A DNA stretch of 64,000 nt, from the NCBI RefSeq assembly GCF_025698545.1, contig NC_068566.1, positions 33,706,444 to 33,770,443 on the forward strand, written 5' to 3'. Source of the DNA: Gossypium raimondii (taxonomy: Eukaryota > Streptophyta > Magnoliopsida > Malvales > Malvaceae). How positions within the stretch are numbered: the first letter of the stretch is position 1; every line of letters begins with the position of its first letter. Position numbers and translations under genes: made by a program. The notes under the pieces were generated by a model. The model was not told the DNA's origin, made no database searches, and saw only the letters and a program-made list of their open reading frames with translations. Shown here piece after piece: positions 47,124 to 59,488 of the stretch.

Positions 47124-48521
47124 TGGTTGTCGAGTCCACCAATGTAAACCTACGCCTAATTTGCAATTTAAGTAGTATAGGGAGTAGGGTCGATCCCTCA
47201 GAGACTGGGCTCACGTAAAATTGTTGCTATTTCTCGACCAGATTCGTGTCTGGGCAGTTGTCGTGCCCAAGAAATTTGGGGGGAGGATAAAAATTGAAAA
47301 CCTGAAATAAACAGAAAAAATGCGTAAAACGTAAAAGCTGAAAACAAATAATAAAAACAGTTAAATAAATCTGAAGAAAGATTAATTAAACTTAGCTCAG
47401 TTTCAGGCACGAGTTTTTCCTCGTCTTTGAACTGATCCTCGAAATTAGATGAACTCCTCTTTTCCAATAAGCTAGTTATAGCTACCAAGGACGCCTCAGA
47501 CACCAACTCTTCCTTGTGTAAATTAGTTATGGAACGTCCTATAACTAACCCTTACCGATGGAACAACCAACGAAACGTTCGTGATTTAGAACTCCAGCAG
47601 CTTTGTGTTCTAGAAGAGCCTAGCTCGAACCAATGTCCTCAACCGCGTAGGATATTTAAATCCTGTTACTATTTCCCTTGACGAAACCAAACAACAATCC
47701 GCACTTGGCACGCCAATGTGTTCACAGAAAATCGATTAGACAATCGATCCTTTCGGAATTCCAACTGTACGTCTAACCACACTAAATCAAACGACGTCTT
47801 TTTTTTGACTTAGTGTTGATTTGACTTTGTGAGTTGACAAAATCATACTCTTAATCCGGAGAAATAATAAGTACTAAAATTTAGGAGTTAAATTGCTCGG
47901 GTTCATAACTCACAGGTCTTGACGAGGCTAATTCTGACCTAAAGCTGAAAATGGATTTAGTTGACTAAAGTTTGGGGAATGTTGGTATTGGGCATAGTTG
48001 GAGAAGGCTGAATAAATGAAAAAAATAGAAGTAAGTGGGTGAGGGTGACGCAAGGATTGGGTGCCAAAGCTGGAAACTAATAGATGGAAAAAATATAAGG
48101 CATCAATGTCAGCAACTAAATTTGCAAAAGGGAAAGAAAAAGATTGAATTCAAGATATATAAGTTTGATTAAAAACTTGATGATTAAATGAACAAAGTAG
48201 CGCCTATTTATACTAGTGGCTTTGCCAAATTAAGAGCCATTAGCCATAGAAAATCAAGGAAATAAAATATTCCATGATATAAAAATCCCTACATAATCTC
48301 CCACTAAGTCAACATAAAATTTCAGCTAATTACATCTTGGAAAAATTCTGCTTTGGCCCACCTTCTTTGCTCATTTCTTCAATCTAGCCCAATTGTTTTC
48401 TTTTTCTTCTATTTAGCCCCAAATTGCATCACTGTACAAAATTCAATATAAACATGGAAAAATCAATGGTGTTCTCTCATAAATTAACCAATTTAATTAT
48501 ATAAAATATGTAATTTTAGCA
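47124..48521 (-). repeat. 5' LTR of the Athila-like element
   Basis: 1398 bp; plus-strand view TGGTTGTCGAG to AATTTTAGCA. The short frames that appear in both LTRs (40409-40669 and 47198-47506) are LTR shadows, not genes. Confidence 0.92.
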
Positions 48522-49163
48522 TTTAATCATAATTATACATTCTCAATCTCTTATTATGATCTGTGCGTTGTGGTGGAGCAGTTGGAAAATATACCGCACA
48601 TCCAAAAATTGTAAGATGGGAAATATTTGGCTCTTGACCAAAAATCAATTGTAATTGGAAGTATTTATAATTTATTGGTTTGATGCGTACAACATGTAAA
48701 TCAATACAAGCATGAATCTCATGCTAAAATAGAAAATTTTGTTCTCATAAGTAATGGTTTAGCTATTAGTTGGAGGCATTTGATAAGCAATTCAGCTAAA
48801 TCATTTTTTGTGTGAACATGAGTTACAGGATGTTCAACTTTTATCCAAATTGACATGCTATAATCGTTGAAAACTTGGGATGTAAACTCACCAACATTAG
48901 CAAGATGAATTATTTTAATTGCATAATCTGAAATTAATCATTTAAACAAGCAATCTCGCAAATGACAAGTTGCGAGTTGATAACGCATGTGATTATTTTG
49001 TAAATGCATCTGCCAAAATCATATAACATCAAAACCATCCAAATGGTGGATGAATGGGCCCATATTATTTCAAAAATGCAAGACATTAAATCTCAACTTT
49101 AGCTAGTGATTTTCTAAGAACCAATTTTTATTGAGAACAAGCAACAAATGAGAATTCTTTAAA

Positions 49164-49511
49164 TTAAAGAATCTTCTGGTTCTTTAATGGATATCCATAT
49201 GAATTCTCAATTAATTTTCGCATCATATACGATCCAGGATGGTCTAACTGGTCATACCAAGTAGTAAATGCATTTGTCTTAGTAAACTTCTGGTTTACTT
49301 TAACATGTATTTCAATTGTACTAAATTGTAACAAATTGATAATTTTATTATCATTCCTTTTAATTTGTATCCACATATAAATACTATTGTGACGTTTATT
49401 ATTAGAAATGTCTAAATTAATGTGAAGTCTATAATGCCACCAAGTCAATAAATATAATTTCCAAATAATTATATGCAATATTCGCTTCAAGGAATATGCC
49501 AAAATCTTCAA
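49164..49511 (-). pseudogene. copia B GAG-pre-integrase fragment
   Basis: The frame encodes WYDQLDHPGSYMMRKLIENS and YPLKNQKIL, the pre-integrase zinc region of copia polyproteins (normally WH-x-RLGHPG). The first His of WH is Tyr here. Stops enclose it on both sides. Confidence 0.8.
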
Positions 49512-50820
49512 ATGCCTAAAAATCTATTAATAGCAAACTTTGAGAGTGGATCTTATTTTCCAGGTGCACAACAAGTACATAACCAATGACTTTTCATACA
49601 TAAGTTTTCTCTCTTGCAAGTTCTTATCAGTAATATTTTACCACGTAATTTTAATTGAGAACTTATTCTGAATACTGTAGAGATACTCACAGTTTTTTTA
49701 AAAATACTTGCAACTTTAGGTGCATACAACCATAATAAGCTTTAGATAGAATTATCATATCCTATTGCTCATGAGTAGATCTTTCACAGTTAAATATTTT
49801 GCTTTCAACCCTTTAATAGGGATGATGACAAAAGAATATCATAAAAGATTATAAATTAATAACTCAATCCCTTTTTTATTCATATGAAATATAATATTTT
49901 CCTCATTCACAATCTCAATATGTGATCCATTACAAATAACTTTTAAAAGTAATGCATTAACCATCACAAATTTTGTGCTTTTTAGATAGTGATCTATTAG
50001 CTCTTTTGGAGCTTTCAACTAATTTTGTATTATCAAATATTGAAATAATATTTGTTTGTTTCAGTACCAAATAAGATAAATAATTTCTATCTGTAATGAT
50101 AGAATTCATTACTACATTTTCATATCATTCCTCAAAGAATATTAATGAAGCAAAATATTTGGGCATACGCCACATATGTGGCCAATAATCTTTCATATTA
50201 CATTGATAATATAAGTTATATTTACTCTTTGAAAAGTTATATTGAGAACTCTCATTGTTATCTTATTTATTACTATGTTCCCACTTTTAGTGGTCTATAA
50301 GTGTATATTTTATTTTCTTTATGTTTACATTCACTTCGGGGAATGCAACAAATCTAGTAGGACGGACTTATAAACATCTTAATAGATTCTTTATTTCATA
50401 ATCACCATCGCAAATATGCGTGAGATTTCAAATCAAAATCTATCTATGCATGTTGTCATGATTAGCCTCAATTATAATAAACAATAAATAAAACATAGTA
50501 AAATATACCTAAAGATCTTTAACATCATCGTCATCACTAAAAGGTATGAGATAGTGCGAAAATAATCTTGATTTCATATAAATAACTGTATCAAATCTTT
50601 CACCATCCTTAAGAACAAAAAGTAAAATAAGTTAATCAAAACAATGTAACATATAATGAAATAAGAATGAAAAATAATAATCAGATATGAAACATTAAAT
50701 AAAAGAAACTTCCTGCAAAAGCTTTTGCATCTTGCCGTCAAAAAAATTGAAAATCATGAAGGATAAATTTGATCGTCGATAGAAGGAACTATCACTTTGA
50801 GCAAGATCGTGTTGATAACG

Positions 50821-51057
50821 TGTTATAAAATAAAGAGAGGTGGAGAGAATAAAGAACAAAGAAAATAAGAAAGCAATAGAAAATGTACTTTATTGATGAA
50901 AAGGGATAATTTACACTACTTCATCAGAGTCTCTATTTATAGGCATAAGAAGTATAAAAGAAGTAGAGATCTAATTCTAATAACTATTAGAATTTAAAAT
51001 ACATCAAAACTTTATCTTGATCATGGTAGACATTCACTTAATAAAACATTCATAACA
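50821..51057 (-). repeat. 5' LTR of copia element B
   Basis: 237 bp; plus-strand view TGTTATAAAATAAAG to CATTCATAACA. Next to it on the inner side, minus strand, is CGTTATCAACACGATC, the primer binding region, matching the corresponding site in element A. Confidence 0.88.
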
Positions 51058-51914
51058 ATTAGTATATTTTATACAAATTTATAATAATATTAAATTTTGT
51101 TTTCTTTTTAGAAATAATTTATTTTAACATAAAAATTATCTAAAAGAAAAAATATAATGTTTTAGTTTTTTGTGATTATTAATTAAAAATTTATTAAGAA
51201 CATGTAATTAATAAACACAATAATAAAATGTGACACGATAACATGAAAATTTGCGTTAAAGTGTATAAATATTTTCAATAAATGGGTGAGGTCGTTCTTC
51301 CATAGGTTAAATTTTGGACCTGGAAATAATTTTTGTACTAATTTTAAAATTGAAAAATAACAATCATAATGTTTGTACTATATTCTATAACTTACATTCA
51401 AATGCACTAACATTTAGAAAGGTAATATAATCATCTTTCCCATAATTGATTTTTATAACAATCTTCACGTTTCTTTTACCAATGTAAGATGTACTGTCGA
51501 CGAAAGTGGTAAAAAGTCTAACATCCCTCACTTGGGTTAAATCGATAACCCGAGCAATAGGTGTCACATTTTAGACATTAAATCACTTAATCACTCACTT
51601 TATTTTACACATTTCAATTCAACCTTATTAAACTCTTTTTTAAGCATTTTGAACTATTTCTGAGTATTCGTTATGATTAATTTCAATTCAAGTTTGTTCG
51701 AGACATTTTTTGGTCAAAGCAATGCAAATTAACGGTTTGGGTCAGAGGTATTGATACCTCTACTATTTTACTGTAGATTTTAACATTTTGACTTTTAGGT
51801 ACCAATACATATATCAAAGTTGTCACACCATTAGTGCAAGGGAACCCAAAAAAAGTCAAAACATCACTAAAACATGTCTAAACAACCTTTAATCATTCTC
51901 AAACTTTTTCTAAC
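51058..51914. mobile_element. Old retroelement LTR remnant (left part)
   Basis: AT-rich to about 51380. From ~51550 the text TGTCACATTTTAGACATTAAATCAC resembles an LTR start, and the following C/T-rich AATCACTCACTTT style continues across the chromovirus insertion at 61722. The class cannot be fixed and no coding part is present. Confidence 0.4.
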
Positions 51915-52095
51915 ATATCAAAGGTATTCGTTGGAGCGAGCCTAGTGACTAATCCTTTGCGTACTGTAGTCCATTAAGGGAGTAGACACTGGCCACGAGA
52001 TTTAAAGCTGCTCATACCCAGGGCAATGATTGAACCCTCGACCACTTGTTAAGGTAGATGAGATCATTGTCATCTCACTTAACTCATGTGGCTAT
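51915..52095 (-). mobile_element. tRNA-derived SINE-like element
   Basis: On the minus strand it begins AGCCACATGAGTTAAGTGAG, has a B-box-like GAGGGTTCAATCATTG about 55 bp in, and continues GCAGCTTTAAATCTCGTGGCC before ending near AATACCTTTGAT. Pol III-type boxes plus a unique body is the SINE layout. I did not find a clear target duplication or poly(A), so the ends are approximate. Confidence 0.5.
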
Positions 52096-52369
52096 AATTT
52101 AAATAATTTTTTAATAACATTTATTCACACAATTCATTTCACTAATATACTTAAACTTTTAATTCATTTCCCAAAAAAATGAAATCACTTAAATTAACTT
52201 TATAACTTATAGTTTTTACTTTAACACATATAGTCACTAATCAACTTTCACATTCACATACCAAATTTTTTTCTCATATCACAAGCATAACATAAAAACT
52301 TAATTCACATATATCATTTAACACTTAATTTTCATGTATTACTGAAACAAATATATCACTAAAACACTT

Positions 52370-54566
52370 TGTAAAACCCTAAACCCAGCCTAGACATTAT
52401 GGCTGAATCTGGAAGTGTTACAAAAGAAAATTATAAAACAAATTCCTTGTTAAATGCGAATCGTCGTAACCGTTTAATATGTCTGATTTGTTTGGAAAAC
52501 TTATTAATATACTTATTTGATTTAAAATCGTTGGTCACTTACGCCTTTCTATAAAAACGAATGTAGCAGCGGAGTTTCTTTAAATTGTAATATTTTGGCA
52601 AATAAAATTGCTTCTTGAAAACCATTATTTTAGAAAAGTTGTTGTTTTCAAAAAAACCGTTTTATCGGTTGTTACGCTTAGAAAACCAAAATAAAATCCA
52701 AAACCAAAAACAGTCGCAAAAAGTCCGCAGAGTCTTAAAATTACAAAACTCATAAAAGTCAGCAAAGTTTAACCTAATTTTAAGAGAATGAAATTTTATG
52801 GAAATGTGGTCACCACTGAGCTTTCGTCGCACCGACCTACCTAAATCTGAGGGTTACCTGAATAGAACAAACAAACAGAGAGTGAGTTTTGAAACTCAGT
52901 GTGTAACCTGTAAAAACAGAAATTCAGACTCAATCTCATGCAGAACATATACAGATGTAAACCTTTTACAAATCAGAAGTATATAGATGCAAATATGCAA
53001 AATTCTACCCCCATCCTCTACACATCAACTCCGACCATCCCATCACACCACGTGGGGTATAAAATACCCACCCAACCCTACACACCGCATAGTGTCTATA
53101 CAACACTTTTCAGAATAATCGCAGCGTTGCTATCAGTATAATGGCGAGATATCGCCTCACATAGAACACTTCCTCCTCATAATATAAATTTCGCCCTAGA
53201 GCCAATTACAGACAGATTATCAGATAAAACAGACTAATAGATATCATAATTAACATATCATACAAGCTCGTATAGTAGATATTTCCCATGCTTATACATA
53301 ACAGAACAGTTCATACATACCGTATTTCATAATACTCATATAAATGTCATTTACGTTAATTTCAATCTAACAGAGTAGCAGATTTCATGCTTTAAGGCTT
53401 ATACCACACATATCGACCCTATGGAAGACCCACAGTCGATCGAGACGACATGTACGACCCTAGGAAAAAATTCTAAATTTTGGGTCCACACACCGTGTGG
53501 CCCACACGACCCAAAATGGCCAAGGCCGTGTGTCGCACACAGCCTCGCACAAGCCAATCACACGACCGTGTGTTGCATACAGCCAGACACACGATCGTGT
53601 AGCGTCAACAGGCCCTATTTTCGACTTTCACCGATCGTCATTTTCTCGTGTTTTCGTTACACACCTGATTCGATTTTGACAAAAATGTAACCAGAGAACT
53701 CTCCAGACCTAATTATGCCAAATAAAACTATTAATTGCAACATTTAGGCACAAGATAGCTAAGAATAGAACTCATTAATAGTACTAACACCCTTCCAAAG
53801 TCTTACTGATAATCGAACCACAACCCCACGAAATTACGATGCTAAAGGAGTGCTAAGCGTCTCACGATTCTCTCTTAAACGCAACGAACTAATTAATCAT
53901 TAAAAACCAAACTTTAACAACACCTATTGTGCCTCAAAGCTCCCAAACTAATCAATCAAATAACTAATTAAAACGTCACCTAATAGAAGCAAAATTATAG
54001 ACCCAACGAACAATAACCAATGTTAAAAAAGATTTCCAAACAAAGTCCTAAAAAGAACTGACGAACAGATGAACAAGAAAACTAAATTTTTGCACTTGAA
54101 ATTGCGACGTGACTTGAGGAATAGCAAAAAGAAGAACGTGGGTTTTTGGGATTCTTTTTTCTTCTTCTTTTTTTTTTACAAAAACAAAATAAATAAAATA
54201 AATGCCTACTCATAAAATAGAATTTGACCAGAATTAGACACTTATTTTGTTTAATTCAAAACAAGCCCAAGAGTTAAAATAAATTTTTTTTTTAAAATTC
54301 CTACTTGATTTATTAAAGCATATATTATTATTATTAGTTCTAACAAACTCCATTTTTCTTTAATAAAATAATAAAAATAGTTCCAAAATTATTTTGACAA
54401 TAAGCATATTTTTATTTAAAATCAAATAGGATTAAAAACAAAAGATGATTGAACTACGACTAGAAATCGAGACCTCAAACACCGAATTAAGGCATTTAAC
54501 TACATTTATAGATACTTACTTCAGATGAAATTCGTAAAACAGACTTAATTAACTCAGGGAGCTACA
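52370..54566 (-). repeat. 3' LTR of the chromovirus
   Basis: 2197 bp; plus-strand view TGTAAAACCCTAAACC to GGGAGCTACA. It includes a CACACGG-type cluster at 53490-53605. Confidence 0.93.
53490..53605. repeat. CACACGG palindrome cluster in the 3' LTR
   Basis: Words CACACCGTGTGGCC, AAGGCCGTGTGTCGC, CACACGACCGTGTG and CACACGATCGTGT follow within 115 bp. The equivalent in the 5' LTR is at 60610-60705, with one unit fewer. Confidence 0.75.
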
Positions 54567-54583
54567 ACTCTACCTCCTAAAAG
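54567..54583 (-). promoter_or_regulatory. Polypurine tract of the chromovirus
   Basis: The minus strand reads CTTTTAGGAGGTAGAGT right before the 3' LTR. Confidence 0.8.
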
Positions 54584-54589
54584 AAAATT

Positions 54590-55900
54590 TGACCTCAAAA
54601 TTTACCTGACTCAAATAGATGCGGATATTGCTGACGAATCAAATCCTTAGGTTCCCACGTGACTTCCTCAGTACCTTGATTCCGCCACAGAACCTTCACT
54701 AACGGAAGAGACTTCTTCCTCAAATTTTTTACATCTCGATCCAAAATCTAAATCGGCTTCTCCTCAAAAGTCAAATTTGGTCTAACCTCAATCTCCTCAA
54801 TAGAAACAACGTGAGATGGGTCAGACCAATACCGCCTTAACATAGAGACGTGAAACACGTCATGGATACGGTCTAACTTCTGAGGTAGCTTTACCTGATA
54901 AGCAACCGGTCCCACACGCTTCAAAATCTGATACGACCCAATGAACCTAGGGCTCAACTTGCCCTTACGTCCAAACTGTAGAACTTTCTTCTGTGGAGAT
55001 ACTTTAAGGAATATGTAATCACCCACGAAGTACTCAATATCTCTCCTTTTCAAATCTGCATAGGACTTCTGTCTATCTGAAGTCGCTTTAAGATGATCTC
55101 GAATCAGTTTGACTTTGTCTTTAGTCTCAGAAACCAACTCAGGACCCAAAATTTGTCGTTCACCCAACTCAATCCAACACAACGGGGCACGACACTTATG
55201 ACCATACAGAGCCTCGTAAGGTTCCATCTAAATGTTAGACTGAAAACTATTATTTTAGGCAAACTCGGCTAATGGTAGAAAATCCTCCCAACTACCTTAG
55301 AAATTGATCACGTAACTCCGGAGCATATTCTCCAGTATCTGAATCACCCTCTCAGATTGTTCATCTGTCTGAGGATAAAACGTAGTACTGAAATCCAATC
55401 TTGAACCCAGAGCCTCAAGAAGCTTTTTTCAGAACCGAAAAGTGAAACGAGGGCCTTTATTTGAAATTATAGAAACCGAAACCCCATAAGTCTCACAATC
55501 TCAGAAATATATAGCTTGGGCAACTTCTGAAGAGAATAATCTGTCCGAATAGGAATAAAGTGGGCAGACTTGGTCAACCGATCCACGATGACCTAGATTG
55601 AATCCTTCTTAGTAGGTGTTAAGGGCAACCCGCTAACGAAATCCATAGTCACACGCTCCCATGTCCATAAGGGAATCTTAACAGGTTGGAGCAAACCCAA
55701 AGGCAACTGATGCTCAGCTTTAACTTGCTGGTACGTCAGACATCAAGAAACAAAATCTGTTAGCTCTCGTTTTAAACTCGACCACCAATACAGTTCCTGA
55801 AGATCCCAATACATCTTATATCCACTAGGATACATAGCATATGAGCTACTATGCGCTTTCCTCAGAATAGACTGTCTCAAATCAAAGTTGTTTGGTACAC
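54590..55900 (-). pseudogene. chromovirus integrase and chromodomain-like C-terminus
   Basis: The open piece 55227-54748 reads MEPYEALYGHKCRAPLCW, VGDYIFLKVSP, GKLSPRFIGSYQILKRVG and HDVFHVSMLRRY. Past a stop, VLWRNQGTEEVTWEP follows (near 54690-54640), the chromodomain-like tail of this lineage. Upstream to ~55900 the integrase core (SWIG, LPTLF, LWGFG) is recognisable only through several frameshifts. Confidence 0.85.
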
Positions 55901-56198
55901 AAACCCGTCCTCATAAACACAGAACCCCATCACTATTCAGCCCAAAGTTAGACGTACTACCATCCTCTACCTGAAGAAACGCAGAATCAGAGATTCATCC
56001 CCTAACTGTTTATCCCAAATTTGATCAATCCAAGTCAGCTTAACTTGCAATTCGGCTAGCAAACTCCCATCATCAAACAGTGCTTGCCCTCAAATCAGAC
56101 ATTACTCTACGACTAAGAGCATCAGCCTCGACATTAGCCTTACCAGGATGATACTCTATAGTGCAGTCGTAATTCTTGAGCAGCTCAATCCATCTACA

Positions 56199-56414
56199 CT
56201 ACCTAAGGTTCAACTTCTTTTGAGTAAGAAGGTACTTAAGGCTCTTGTGATTGGTGTAGATGATACACCTCTCACCATACAGATAGTGCCTCCAGATCTT
56301 TAAGATAAAAACTACAGTAACCAACTCAAGATCATGCGTCAGATAATTCCCCTCGTGTGCCTTATGTTGTCGGAACGCATAAGCCAAAACCTTACATCTT
56401 GCATCAAAACTCAT
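56199..56414 (-). pseudogene. chromovirus RNase H fragment
   Basis: The frame reads [40 protein letters not shown]. In the family the usual words are RQLKxHExNYPTHDLELAA and TDHKSLKY. Here TDHKSL has become TNHKSL, replacing an acidic residue. Confidence 0.82.
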
Positions 56415-56544
56415 CCCAAATCGACATACGACACATCACTATATACCATGAACTCTTTACCACATTCAGGTTGTATCAGAACAGGAGCCTGAATCAAAAT
56501 AGACTCGATTGTTGCTCATCAGTCTAAACAAAAGAAGCATTCTT

Positions 56545-57622
56545 TCACAACAACTTAGTTAGAGGAGCTCCTATTAATGAGAACCCCTCGACAAACCTAC
56601 GGTAATAACCTGCAAGACCTAGAAAAATACGAATCTCAGAAACATTCTTAGGCTGTTTCCAATCAAATACAGCCTCAATCTTTTTAGGATAAACTTGGAT
56701 ACCCTCAGTAGAAACCACATGCCTCCGAAACATTACTTCCCTCAACTAGAATTCACACTTACTCAACTTAGCGTAGAGCTGTTTCTCTCGAAATATCTGA
56801 AGAACTACTCTAAGATGCTCATCATGATCATCTTTGGTCTTAGAGTATACTAGAATATCATCGATAAAAACTACGACGATCTGATCCAAATACGACTGAA
56901 AAACCTAATTTATCAGATTCATGAATGCAGCCGAGCATTTGTCAAACCAAAAGGCATGACTAGGAACTCGTAATGCTCATAACGAGTCCTAAAAGTAGTT
57001 TTCTGGACATCAACTTCCTTAACCTTAAGCTGGTGATACCCAGAACGGAGATCTATCTTGGAGAATATCGAAGCCCCACAAAACTGATCAAATAGGTCGT
57101 TGATCTTCGGAAGTGAGTACTTATTTTTCACAGTTAGCTTATTCAACTGCTGATAGTCGATGCACATTTTCATGGTACCATCCTTTTTCTTCACAAATAA
57201 AACCGGTGGCCCTACGGAGACACATTAGGACAGATGAATTCATGATCTAAAAGCTTCTGAAGCTGAGCCTTTAGCTCCATAAGCTCTTTAATCTGAGCAT
57301 TTCGCTCCATAAGCTCCTTTAGTGTCATACGATAAGGAGCAATAGACACCGGAGCTGTACCCGGTAGAAGATCAATACCGAACTCTACTTTCTGATTCGG
57401 AGGTAAACCCAATAATTTCTCGGGAAAAATATTTAGAAATTCCTTAATTGTTCGAATATTCCCAACAGAAGAGTCCACAGAAACCGAATCACTTACAAAA
57501 GTCAGATACGCTTCACACTCTTTTCGAACCAATTTTTCGACCACAAGAGCGAAAATCACATTGGATAAGTAATCACGATGCTCATTGATCATAACCATCA
57601 CTACATCACTCTTGGATCTCAT
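56545..57622 (-). pseudogene. chromovirus reverse transcriptase (broken)
   Basis: Pieces at 57622-57212, 57194-56919 and 56745-56545. Recognisable: [44 protein letters not shown], a catalytic FIDD read at about 56857-56868, then [17 protein letters not shown] frameshift lies near 57200, and a 36-nt local duplication is visible in the leader near 57250-57320 (KELMERNAQIKELMELKAQL). Confidence 0.87.
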
Positions 57623-57789
57623 TACTACCCTTTTAGTCGTAAATCCAAACTGACCTGATGCTCCACAAGCTAATCTATACCTAGAATTAAATTAAATTCA
57701 CCAAACGGTAGGTCCATTAGATTATTCAGAAATACAACCCCTTGTACCTCCAACGGTACATTCCTATACAGTCTATTCACCCGAAGAGA

Positions 57790-58146
57790 TTAACCCAGCG
57801 GACTCAATACAGAAATCTCACCAGAAGTACTCTCAACAAGAATCTCCAAATTTTCAGAGACAAAACTAGCTACGTAGGAGTGTGTTAACCCTATGTCTAT
57901 TAGTGTAAAATAAGGAACATCAAAAATAAGGAACGCACCTGTAATCACATCAGCGGCGTCCTTATCCTCATGACGTCTAGTAGTATAAACCAGCGCAGGC
58001 TGCCTCACCTTAGTTTGATTAACACCTTTGCTTAGTACTCTCTGTCCTCTACCAATACCATTTCCACCCCTGGCCGGACCACGACCCCTAGGCAACTGCT
58101 GAACTGCCCTCTGAGGCTGAACAAAACCCGAAGCTGGAGCTTGCAT
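57790..58146 (-). pseudogene. chromovirus protease region
   Basis: Reads AADVITGAFLIF and LIDIGLTHSYVAS. The family site is LIDxGSTHSYV; the Ser after Gly is Leu here. It is preceded by a GRG-rich stretch from the end of gag. Confidence 0.82.
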
Positions 58147-58169
58147 CTGATCAAAACGCTGTAGGCAAT

Positions 58170-59177
58170 CTCTGATACAGTGCTCTATAGACCCACATCG
58201 TAGACACGCTTTTAACCTCTTCCAACACTCACCTGGATGGCGTCTACCACAGTCGTTGCACAGCTAAGTCATATGAGGAGCAATTGGAACTCCAACTCTA
58301 GAAGGCCCATCAGGTTTGGCTCATTTCTTAGGCCTTTGAACAGAATTAGAGGGCTTTGAATCTTTCTTATTCTTACCCCTCTCTCGGTCCCTATTCTGAC
58401 GCTCAACGCGCTTAACCTCTTCGGCGATCTTCGTATTGTCCACCAAAATGACGAACTCTCATTTCCTCTGCGGAGCTATCAGAACTCTCAGACTGTCTCT
58501 CAAAGTATCCTCAAAGCAAACACTTTTTTCATATGCAATTGCCACCATCCCTCGAGCGTAACGGCTCAATCTCAGAAATTTGGCCTCATACTCGGCCACA
58601 GTCCTATCCCCCTGAGTGAGGTTTATGAACTCGCACTTGTGAGCTTTCGTATAACCTGTCCCACATACTTTCTTTGGAAAGTGGTTTTAAAATATTCCCA
58701 ATTAATATGATCCGGCTAAGTACCCTCATCTACCGATAACCACCACTAGTACGCCTCGTCGCAAAAAAAAGATACTGCACCCTTCAGTTTCTGGTCAGAA
58801 GTGTAATCAATGTCATTCATTATCCTCTTGGTGGAATCCACCAAGTATTCAACCACAGTAGGGGCGATTTCGGTGACGCCCCTAAAAAGCTCAGCACCAT
58901 TAGACCAGAGTCGTTCAGTTACCGACCCACGGCTCCCAAAACCAGAACGGGGTCCAGCGACCCTCCCTAATACTCTAAGCATGGCTTGGGACAATGCGTC
59001 GTCCCTAGTTGAGTGGCTTTGAGACCCAGTCTCAACTGAAGGTGTAGCCGGTATCTCGCTTGTATCAAAATTAGGCATACTACCCATCGATGACGACTCA
59101 GATCGAGTTCCTCTACAGCGCTCGTCGCGCCTACGAGTACCACGACCACGTATTCCTCGAGCACTCATCGTAATCAA
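58170..59177 (-). pseudogene. chromovirus gag (broken)
   Basis: The N-terminal piece 59177-58746 begins MITMSARGIRGRGTRRRDER, with the RR-rich start typical of this lineage, and includes KLKGAVSFFCDEAY. Later gag (NWEYFKTTFQRKYVG) and the zinc knuckle area near 58200-58260 are readable only across stops. Confidence 0.8.
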
Positions 59178-59472
59178 AGGTTTATCTGTGTTACAAAATT
59201 TTGTGCATCAGTTTTAGTGTTTATTAGCAAGTATTTTACGCGTCAAATATTTATCAGAAGTTTCAGTCCCTAACCAACTCAGTGTAGTTTCAGACATTTC
59301 AGAGTTTTCTAACTACAATATTTCTAAGTTTAGAAGTACTTACAAGATCGGTGTCGGAGACTCGGTGTACCACATACTTACTTTTCAAATTGCAAGAAAT
59401 AAAATTTGCTTGAAAACCAGTTTTTTACAAATAAAATTTTGAACCCAAAATTTCACAGCCCGAGTTTTGTAA

Positions 59473-59488
59473 CCTAGCTCTGATGCCA
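59473..59488 (-). promoter_or_regulatory. Primer binding site of the chromovirus
   Basis: The minus strand reads TGGCATCAGAGCTAGG five bases inside the 5' LTR, one base from the initiator Met tRNA site TGGTATCAGAGC. Confidence 0.88.

Larger units (their letters stand above)
40447..48521 (-). mobile_element. Athila-like Ty3/gypsy element, integrase lost
   Basis: Two 1.4-kb LTRs flank 5.3 kb encoding, on the minus strand, gag, protease and reverse transcriptase. The sequence after the reverse transcriptase jumps at about 43540 to a 3' untranslated-like region, so RNase H and integrase are missing. The primer site (TGGCGTCATTGTTAGGGAC) is of the TGGCGCCGTTG type seen in Athila elements. The flanks align with continuous sequence in copia A (near 35220-35260), which defines the insertion. 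The exact target duplication is unclear (TCATA is a candidate if the LTR ends extend a few bases beyond TG...CA). Confidence 0.88.
38701..51057 (-). mobile_element. Ty1/copia element B with a nested gypsy element
   Basis: LTRs at 38701-38935 (3') and 50821-51057 (5') are closely similar. Target duplication ACTAG/ATTAG has one mismatch. The minus-strand order is 5' LTR, gag remnant, GAG-pre-integrase, then the Athila-like insertion 40447-48521, then a reverse transcriptase remnant and the 3' LTR. Remnants read on the minus strand include KRNKNMK and ITFRYIIKLI...VVVT near 39500-39750. Without the insertion it has only ~3.8 kb of internal DNA, with pol partly deleted. Confidence 0.88.

Noticed and set aside
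53421..53690. ORF in the chromovirus 3' LTR, with a partner at 60548-60769 in the other LTR
   Set aside because: Both are LTR repeat words (CACACGG) read in an open frame, not conserved proteins.
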